64,000 nt of DNA, from the IMG/VR virus record IMGVR_UViG_3300020438_005666, positions 45,557 to 109,556 of that record. The stretch is one strand, 5' to 3'. This document shows, in pieces, positions 60,608 through 64,000 of the stretch; positions within the stretch are counted from its first letter, which is position 1; each line of letters opens with the position of its first letter. Position numbers and translations under genes: made by a program. The notes under the pieces were generated by a model. It had not been told where the DNA came from, did not search any database, and saw only the letters and a list, made by a program, of their open reading frames with translations. Source of the stretch: a virus.

Positions 60608-60689
60608 GTGTCACAATAATATGACACGTATTTAACGGGTTTTATACACTATTCACAACAACGTGACAAAACGTGTCGCAATAATGTGA
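60608..60689. repeat. Operator-like direct and inverted repeats
   Basis: GTGTCACAATAATATGA at 60608-60624 and GTGTCGCAATAATGTGA at 60673-60689 differ at two positions and start 65 bp apart, about six helical turns. The first also forms a hairpin-like GTGTCA (60608-60613) / TGACAC (60622-60627). Between them TTCACAACAACGTGAC offers related half sites. Likely binding sites for a regulator; the protein is unknown. Confidence 0.6.
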
Positions 60690-60749
60690 ATTATGCCATA
60701 ATGACAATATAAAAAGTATACAAGTATAGCCAAAAAAATTTTATCCGAA

Positions 60750-60765
60750 TGGCATGATACTTGCA
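60750..60765 (+). promoter_or_regulatory. Sigma54-like -24/-12 motif
   Basis: TGGCATGATACTTGCA matches the sigma54 consensus TGGCAYRNNNNTTGCW at every defined position, including the 10-bp GG-to-GC distance. It lies 36-51 bp upstream of the -35 of the sigma70-type promoter. It could instead be an operator shared with 62033-62048. Confidence 0.5.
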
Positions 60766-60800
60766 CTATATATATATTAGAAAAGAAAAAAAGTTTTTTC

Positions 60801-60828
60801 TTGACATTAAAGTTTACTATGCTAAAAT
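60801..60828 (+). promoter_or_regulatory. Early sigma70-type promoter 1
   Basis: TTGACA at 60801-60806 and TAAAAT at 60823-60828 are spaced by 16 bp, with an extended -10 TGC directly before the -10. It drives the 65-aa gene 40 nt downstream. Confidence 0.75.
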
Positions 60829-60867
60829 TCCGATATAGTAAATAGGACATTAAACAAAGGATAAAAA

Positions 60868-61065
60868 ATGATTATTTCACAAAAAAATCGAATAGCTAAC
60901 AATCTTAAAATCGTAGACGTTCACAATCGTCAAGTAGTAGTAACAACCGATACCAACAAGGTAATCGGATATGCTAAGAATGGCAAATTTTGTCAAGATG
61001 ATTCTATTGTAATGAGAACATTACAGAATAGTTATGACCTAAACCGCGTTTGGGGATTAGGTTAA
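60868..61065 (+). CDS. Small early protein, 65 aa
   Basis: MIISQKNRIANNLKIVDVHN then RQVVVTTDTNKVIGYAKNGK, a small beta-strand-rich protein with no recognised family. It is the first gene after the early control region, AAAGGA lies 6 nt before the ATG, and the promoter at 60801 directly serves it. Early phage proteins of this size often bind a host enzyme, but nothing here shows a target. Confidence 0.7.
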   Translation: MIISQKNRIANNLKIVDVHNRQVVVTTDTNKVIGYAKNGKFCQDDSIVMRTLQNSYDLNRVWGLG

Positions 61066-61074
61066 TTTTTGCTA

Positions 61075-61104
61075 TTGACGTAGACAGAAAAATTTTGGTA
61101 CACT
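61075..61104 (+). promoter_or_regulatory. Early sigma70-type promoter 2
   Basis: TTGACG at 61075-61080 and TACACT at 61099-61104 are separated by 18 bp. It lies 30 nt before the 50-aa gene and just after the first early gene. Confidence 0.5.
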
Positions 61105-61133
61105 TTTGATACACTTACCACGGAGAAATTGAG

Positions 61134-61286
61134 ATGTTAGATATAAATACTCAACTGTTAATTGCCGCCCTAGAAAATGAAGGTGTGGTAGAACCTTGCG
61201 ATGACAACAATTCACACCCGCTTGATTGGTGTGAAGTCACTGGGGTAGACTTATTCGATGAAATTTACTTAAATGCAGCACAGTAG
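61134..61286 (+). CDS. Small acidic early protein, 50 aa
   Basis: MLDINTQLLIAALENEGVV then an Asp/Glu-rich rest ending YLNAAQ. GGAG at 61122-61125 lies 8 nt before the ATG, which supports the reading frame. No family recognised. Strongly acidic small proteins of this kind occur in early phage regions and can mimic DNA, but this is not shown. Confidence 0.6.
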   Translation: MLDINTQLLIAALENEGVVEPCDDNNSHPLDWCEVTGVDLFDEIYLNAAQ

Positions 61287-61302
61287 ACAGGAAAGATTCT
61301 AA

Positions 61303-61431
61303 ATGTTTACAGAGCAAGAAAAATTAGAAATTACTATTGACGGACTGCGGAATGGTGATATATTTATGAGTGAAGACGGTATACCAGTTGATGAGTGTGG
61401 CGACCCTATATTTGAGGATGATAAAAAATGA
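61303..61431 (+). CDS. Small acidic early protein, 42 aa
   Basis: MFTEQEKLEITIDGLRNGDI then a stretch rich in Asp and Glu ending FEDDKK. AGGAAAG lies about 8 nt before the ATG. Its TGA overlaps the next ATG (ATGA at 61428-61431), so the two are translated together. Function unknown. Confidence 0.55.
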   Translation: MFTEQEKLEITIDGLRNGDIFMSEDGIPVDECGDPIFEDDKK

Positions 61432-61712
61432 GTACAGAAAAACTAATGAGAAAATATCCTATTTTATCCGCTGCATGGGATGAATGTAGTATGATATGGA
61501 AAGGTGTTGAACAGGATGGTACGGTTCATAAGTTTAATAGAAAGGCTATGAGAAAAATTGTAAAGAGTGAGCAAGCGAAGGTAGACGATAGGTATCTTAG
61601 TAGTAAAGACGATATGATTATACCAGTAGGTAAACCGGGAAGTGATGAAAGAATAGCAGCGTTACGTTTACATTATGCAACCACCTTAGAACAATCACCA
61701 TTTGGAGAATAA
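61428..61712 (+). CDS. Small early protein, 94 aa
   Basis: A 94-aa protein (MSTEKLMRKYPILSAAWDEC..., KFNRKAMRKIVKSEQAKVDD) with alternating basic and acidic helices, not recognised. It is translationally coupled to the preceding small acidic ORF. The sequence GGAG close to its end also serves as the ribosome site of the next gene. Confidence 0.65.
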   Translation: MSTEKLMRKYPILSAAWDECSMIWKGVEQDGTVHKFNRKAMRKIVKSEQAKVDDRYLSSKDDMIIPVGKPGSDERIAALRLHYATTLEQSPFGE

Positions 61713-61716
61713 ACCT

Positions 61717-61914
61717 ATGAGTACTTTCCAGCAAATGAAAACAGTTGAACTAGATGCTTGGATCCGTACACTTGGACAAGATCTAAGAGATAATGAACAG
61801 ACTTACACTACAAAAAAATATAGTGTAGTTGCTGAACTTATGAAAGAAGCCGTACGAGAAAAACTAAAAAGAGTAAGAAGAAGTAATCGTATACGCCACT
61901 ATCAGGCTGCATAA
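61717..61914 (+). CDS. Small early protein, 65 aa, basic C-terminus
   Basis: A 65-aa helical protein, MSTFQQMKTVELDAWIRTLG, with a basic tail EKLKRVRRSNRIRHYQ that may bind nucleic acid. ATG 61717 is chosen because GGAG at 61704-61707 sits 9 nt upstream. A TTG at 61702 is less likely. A long hairpin follows the gene at 61931-61969. Confidence 0.65.
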   Translation: MSTFQQMKTVELDAWIRTLGQDLRDNEQTYTTKKYSVVAELMKEAVREKLKRVRRSNRIRHYQAA

Positions 61915-61930
61915 TCACCCATTGGGGTGG

Positions 61931-61969
61931 ATGTTCGTAAGTCGTTGCCACATCATGACTTACGAGCAT
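61931..61969 (+). other. Long stable hairpin in early intergenic region
   Basis: ATGTTCGTAAGTC at 61931-61943 pairs with GACTTACGAGCAT at 61957-61969 (12 Watson-Crick pairs and one G-T) with a 13-nt loop. It is not followed by a T run, so it is not a classic terminator. It is followed by the GC-rich palindrome CCCGGCCGGG at 61974-61983, striking in this AT-rich genome. It may be a small RNA, an mRNA end structure or a protein-binding site. Confidence 0.6.
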
Positions 61970-62001
61970 TTCGCCCGGCCGGGTTACCTATCTTAACATA
62001 T

Positions 62002-62048
62002 AGCAAATCATGTGCCAAAAGAAAAAAAATTATGGCATGATATTTGCA
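62002..62048. promoter_or_regulatory. Inverted pair of sigma54-like motifs
   Basis: On the plus strand TGGCATGATATTTGCA at 62033-62048 and on the minus strand TGGCACATGATTTGCT (62017-62002) both match TGGCAYRNNNNTTGCW at every defined base. The two face away from each other around an A-rich centre. The plus copy is closely similar to the one at 60750-60765, and the sigma70-type promoter at 62085 follows it. The minus copy would point into plus-strand genes, which favours an operator as the alternative reading. Confidence 0.5.
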
Positions 62049-62084
62049 CACAGAAAAAAAATAAAAATATTTCTAAATTATTGC

Positions 62085-62113
62085 TTGACAAATTCCGATA
62101 TAGTATATATACT
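62085..62113 (+). promoter_or_regulatory. Early sigma70-type promoter 3
   Basis: TTGACA at 62085-62090 and TATACT at 62108-62113 are separated by exactly 17 bp. The spacer contains AATTCCGATATAGTA (62091-62105), an exact copy of the sequence at 60826-60840. It drives the 60-aa cysteine-containing gene 40 nt downstream. Confidence 0.8.
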
Positions 62114-62152
62114 TCAGATATAACAAGTAACAAAGATTAGAAAGAAAAGAAA

Positions 62153-62335
62153 ATGTTAAATAACAACTTTGAAATCGTTTACTCTTCAGACTGCTGTGGT
62201 GCTTCGGTTCACTCCGACGCAGACATCTGTCCCACATGCTACGAACATTGTGAGGTTATCGAAGATCGTACAGACTTTGATTGTTCGGAAGCTGTACATT
62301 TTGAATCTAGCCTTGACTTCCACGGGGCTGGCTGA
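62153..62335 (+). CDS. Small zinc-finger-like early protein, 60 aa
   Basis: SSDCCGASVHSDADICPTCYEHCEVIE gives C-C-G, C-x2-C and a further H-C, a small zinc-binding knuckle seen in short phage proteins. The rest is acidic. The alternative reading frame at 62169-62351 covers the same place but lacks such a motif and a good ribosome site. Promoter 3 lies directly upstream. The role is unknown. Confidence 0.65.
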   Translation: MLNNNFEIVYSSDCCGASVHSDADICPTCYEHCEVIEDRTDFDCSEAVHFESSLDFHGAG

Positions 62336-62363
62336 TAAACTTTATAAATAAGGAGAAATTAAA

Positions 62364-62531
62364 ATGAGTAACAATAATTGCGTAGTGTATCCTAGAAAAA
62401 ATGTTTGGGCTGTAATTGACCTACAAGGAAATAAGATTGGCGAAGTTGGGGCCATGACAGAAACTGAGGCTAGACAAAAGGTAGCCGATCATGTTATAAT
62501 CCCATTCACACTATCACATATTGAGGAGTAA
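62364..62531 (+). CDS. Small early protein, 55 aa
   Basis: MSNNNCVVYPRKNVWAVIDL then a turn GNKIGEVGAMTETEARQKVA, a beta-hairpin plus helix layout common in small phage proteins. AAGGAG lies 8 nt before the ATG, and the stop is 3 nt before the next gene. Family not recognised. Confidence 0.65.
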   Translation: MSNNNCVVYPRKNVWAVIDLQGNKIGEVGAMTETEARQKVADHVIIPFTLSHIEE

Positions 62532-62534
62532 AAA

Positions 62535-62897
62535 ATGATCACAACTAAAGTGAACCCACTGAAACTAAATGAAACATATTTTGATTCCCAGTATATGAAA
62601 GAGAAGGGTCGATATGTTAAGCGTTATTTTTTCTCTAATGGGCTTGGTGCTATTGTGTGTAATCATGACAAAAGTTATGGCGGGAATAGCGGCTACTTTG
62701 AAGTCTGGATTATAGAACATAAACACGGCACCGATCCTAATATGTCGTACAAAGTATTAGAGAGTCATCCTATACACAAGCGACATGGGGCGGTAGAAGT
62801 ATTTGGATGGCTTGACCATTTTGAAATTGCTGATAGACTACAAGAGATTAGAAACTATGACACAGGAGAGTATGCTTACAATGAACGAACTAATTGA
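62535..62897 (+). CDS. Early hypothetical protein, 120 aa
   Basis: A 120-aa protein with strands GRYVKRYFFSNGLGAIVC and SGYFEVWIIEHKHG, then a helix with VFGWLDHFEIADRLQEI. It reads like a small alpha/beta protein, not recognised. GAGG before the ATG and the tight spacing to the previous gene support it. It overlaps the following short ORF. Confidence 0.7.
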   Translation: MITTKVNPLKLNETYFDSQYMKEKGRYVKRYFFSNGLGAIVCNHDKSYGGNSGYFEVWIIEHKHGTDPNMSYKVLESHPIHKRHGAVEVFGWLDHFEIADRLQEIRNYDTGEYAYNERTN

Positions 62898-63039
62898 AAA
62901 GAACCTATATGATATCCTTGACAAGTTATCAACTCGTTTGGTACAAATGTACTACGTGTCTTGTTGGGAGACTGACGATAAGGACGGAATGAGAGTAGCA
63001 GACAACATTTTACATTGCAGGAACTTTTACAATGAGTAA
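62881..63039 (+). CDS. Small early protein, 52 aa
   Basis: MNELIEKNLYDILDKLSTRL followed by VQMYYVSCWETDDKDG, mostly helical. The start is uncertain: ATG at 62881 has AGGAG 12 nt upstream, whereas ATG at 62872 would be only 3 nt from it. The frame overlaps the end of the 120-aa gene and the start of the next gene by 8 nt, typical of this early cluster. Function unknown. Confidence 0.5.
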   Translation: MNELIEKNLYDILDKLSTRLVQMYYVSCWETDDKDGMRVADNILHCRNFYNE

Positions 63040-63298
63040 CAGAAAAATAATTACAGTAGAAACCGGAAGTGTATGGGAAAGAAAAAAGGGTCATGGATGG
63101 CGTAGGAAAGTTGTAGATATGTATACTTATAAAGGAACGGAGATGTGTTATTACAGAGAAGACATGAATGATGGTAAGGGTTGGGCAACAGAGAGTATTG
63201 AAACGGTAGGAGGTATATTTAAATTTGACAATAACCTTCACGCATGTTCAGTATCTGCTATTAAAGCATGGGGCAATAAAACATCCAAAGGAGAATGA
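63032..63298 (+). CDS. Early hypothetical protein, 88 aa
   Basis: An 88-aa protein, MSNRKIITVETGSVWERKKG, then YTYKGTEMCYYREDMND and FKFDNNLHACSVSAIKAWG. It resembles a small beta-barrel with a basic face. It overlaps the preceding ORF by 8 nt. AGGAAC lies close to the ATG. The family is not known to me. Confidence 0.65.
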   Translation: MSNRKIITVETGSVWERKKGHGWRRKVVDMYTYKGTEMCYYREDMNDGKGWATESIETVGGIFKFDNNLHACSVSAIKAWGNKTSKGE

Positions 63299-63300
63299 TT

Positions 63301-63723
63301 ATGGATTTTGAAACAAGATTGACAGCATTAGATGATATGTGCAGAGATATGGCAGAAGTACTAATTCAGAATCGACTGATAATAGAGCAGTACCAACGAT
63401 ATGAGCAGAGAGTAAAGGATATAAAAGAACAGTACTCTGATATTATGAGTGACCTATCGCCAGAGTTTCTAGAGAAACAAATTGAACAAAAAATGAAGAG
63501 TATGACTGCTACTCCTATGAATCCTAAGTATGTTACATCAGAGCAGAAAGATGTTATATGGAATCAGATGGTAGAGGGTAAAGATAAAATATCATTCGAG
63601 GAAATGAATCAACATCTAAGCAGTAGATATATACAAGGGAAAGCAGCCTTATTTTTTCGACATAAAATTTCAAAACTGGAAACAATGGGAGGTAATAAGA
63701 AACGATATGTATTGTTGACGTAA
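63301..63723 (+). CDS. Early hypothetical protein, 140 aa, helical
   Basis: A 140-aa protein, MDFETRLTALDDMCRDMAEV followed by a long coiled-coil-like region (IEQYQRYEQRVKDIKEQYSD) and then MNPKYVTSEQKDVIWNQMVEG and a C-terminal basic end. ATG 63301 is preferred over 63295 because GGAG at 63290-63293 is 7 nt from it, and the earlier ATG would be 1 nt from it. It is not recognised. It is the last gene before promoter 4. Confidence 0.65.
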   Translation: MDFETRLTALDDMCRDMAEVLIQNRLIIEQYQRYEQRVKDIKEQYSDIMSDLSPEFLEKQIEQKMKSMTATPMNPKYVTSEQKDVIWNQMVEGKDKISFEEMNQHLSSRYIQGKAALFFRHKISKLETMGGNKKRYVLLT

Positions 63724-63786
63724 ACCATTATCGGTAAAGGACTTAGGCACAGGGAGTGCGGCCGCAAAATATTTTAAATTTATCTA

Positions 63787-63815
63787 TTGACAACTAAAGT
63801 TATACTGTATATAAT
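63787..63815 (+). promoter_or_regulatory. Early sigma70-type promoter 4 (consensus)
   Basis: TTGACA at 63787-63792 and TATAAT at 63810-63815 with exactly 17 bp between them: a perfect sigma70 consensus. It is followed by GTCGATATAACAG, a relative of the CGATATA element at the other early promoters. It serves the micro-ORF at 63842 and the gene that runs off the window. Confidence 0.85.
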
Positions 63816-63841
63816 GTCGATATAACAGTAAGGAGTTAAAG

Positions 63842-63931
63842 ATGAAAAAAAGATTTGACGCTGATGGAATGTGTGTTATACTTTTCTTAGTGGTTACTGT
63901 TTCAATGATTTTACTTGAGAGGCTATCATGA
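63842..63931 (+). CDS. 29-aa membrane micro-protein
   Basis: MKKRFDADGMCVILFLVVTV then SMILLERLS. A basic N-terminus and an ~18-residue hydrophobic helix suggest a single-span inner-membrane peptide with the N-terminus inside. AAGGAG lies 6 nt before the ATG. Its TGA overlaps the next ATG (ATGA at 63928-63931). Such early micro-proteins are often missed in annotation; the function is unknown. Confidence 0.6.
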   Translation: MKKRFDADGMCVILFLVVTVSMILLERLS

Positions 63932-64000
63932 GTTACAACGGATATGAAAACTATGAAACGTGGAATGTTTGCTTGTGGATTGCTAACGATGAAGGGCTCT
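63928..64000 (+). CDS. DUF7249-like protein (partial, runs off the window)
   Basis: The first 24 residues, MSYNGYENYETWNVCLWIAND, match the widespread small phage/bacterial family that begins YNGYxNYETWNVxLWI(D/N)ND. The gene is cut by the window edge. It is coupled to the micro-ORF before it. The molecular function of the family is not known to me. Confidence 0.7.
   Translation, partial: MSYNGYENYETWNVCLWIANDEGL

Larger units (their letters stand above)
60470..60867. promoter_or_regulatory. Early control region (no gene)
   Basis: A 398-bp stretch with no credible ORF. It holds two copies of a 17-nt sequence GTGTC(A/G)CAATAAT(A/G)TGA at 60608-60624 and 60673-60689, the first of which is part of an inverted repeat GTGTCA/TGACAC. 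There is a sigma54-like site at 60750-60765, a sigma70-type promoter at 60801-60828 and the 15-nt element AATTCCGATATAGTA at 60826-60840. It separates the endonuclease from the small early genes and looks like an operator-rich early promoter region; a replication origin is possible but unsupported. Confidence 0.6.

Noticed and set aside
60560-60700. CRP binding sites (TGTGA-N6-TCACA)
   Set aside because: Half sites TGTGA and TCACA occur but not with the required 6-bp spacing. The direct repeat pattern explains them better.
61914-62000. tRNA gene
   Set aside because: The hairpin and a TTCG-like stretch are present, but no cloverleaf with acceptor, D, anticodon and T arms can be drawn.
62169-62351. 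Alternative 60-aa frame overlapping the zinc-knuckle protein
   Set aside because: It lacks a good ribosome site, and the frame at 62153 has a clear cysteine motif and a promoter upstream.
1-64000. Reassigned stop codon (alternative genetic code)
   Set aside because: Genes end at TAA, TAG and TGA with normal lengths. None of the large structural genes needs in-frame stop read-through.
1-64000. Temperate phage with integrase and repressor
   Set aside because: No integrase, excisionase or CI-like repressor is visible in this window. The rest of the genome is unseen, so lifestyle cannot be decided.

Overview
The window is part of the genome of a large, AT-rich tailed double-stranded DNA phage (Caudoviricetes). 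It has a complete head and tail cassette in the order usual for long-tailed phages, a phage-type replication set, and a cluster of very small early genes. It uses the standard genetic code, and I saw no tRNA, rRNA, CRISPR array or insertion sequence. Both window edges cut genes, so this is a fragment of a larger genome. No sheath-sized tail gene is visible, which favours a non-contractile tail. Four sites match the host-type promoter TTGACA/TATAAT with 16-18 bp spacing. That argues against a typical Bacteroidota host, although one structural protein carries SprB-like repeats. The host itself cannot be named from the sequence.

Layout. (1) 1-5997, plus strand: a RecB-like nuclease, a DNA polymerase III alpha subunit split into two genes around a 58-aa ORF and a DEDDh exonuclease, and SSB, ending at a strong terminator. 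(2) 6075-10680, plus: a tightly overlapping surface-sugar-like cassette with two GT-B glycosyltransferases, a methyltransferase-like remnant, a nucleotidyltransferase-like protein and unknowns. (3) 10667-12490, plus: an endonuclease, a putative single-strand annealing protein and a zinc-ribbon protein. (4) 12531-51702, minus: the late block. In transcription order it runs sigma-like factor, TerS, HNH, sulfotransferase-like, unknown, ERCC4 nuclease, TerL, portal, protease/scaffold, decoration, major capsid, four connector-type proteins, two tail-tube paralogues, tail chaperone-type proteins, a 4293-aa tape measure, distal tail proteins and a second sulfotransferase. (5) 51991-58887, minus: a cluster of cysteine-rich proteins with CXCXC repeats and a shared C-terminal motif. 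(6) 59012-60469, plus: a GIY-YIG/HNH double nuclease. (7) 60470-64000, plus: an early control region and about a dozen small early genes.

How the parts may work together. Early genes sit behind near-perfect sigma70-type promoters that share an exact 15-nt element, and two of these promoters also carry upstream copies of a sigma54-like (or operator) motif. The late minus-strand units are repeatedly preceded by a motif with core GTGTATA. This is a candidate promoter for the phage sigma-like factor at 50925-51584.

Most notable: the clean split of the replicative polymerase at the palm/fingers boundary with its likely proofreader between the halves; the putative late promoter set; the sigma54-like sites; the cysteine-rich cluster with its C-terminal tag; the very large tape measure with an embedded zinc-metallopeptidase-like motif; and a scaffold probably translated from inside the protease gene.
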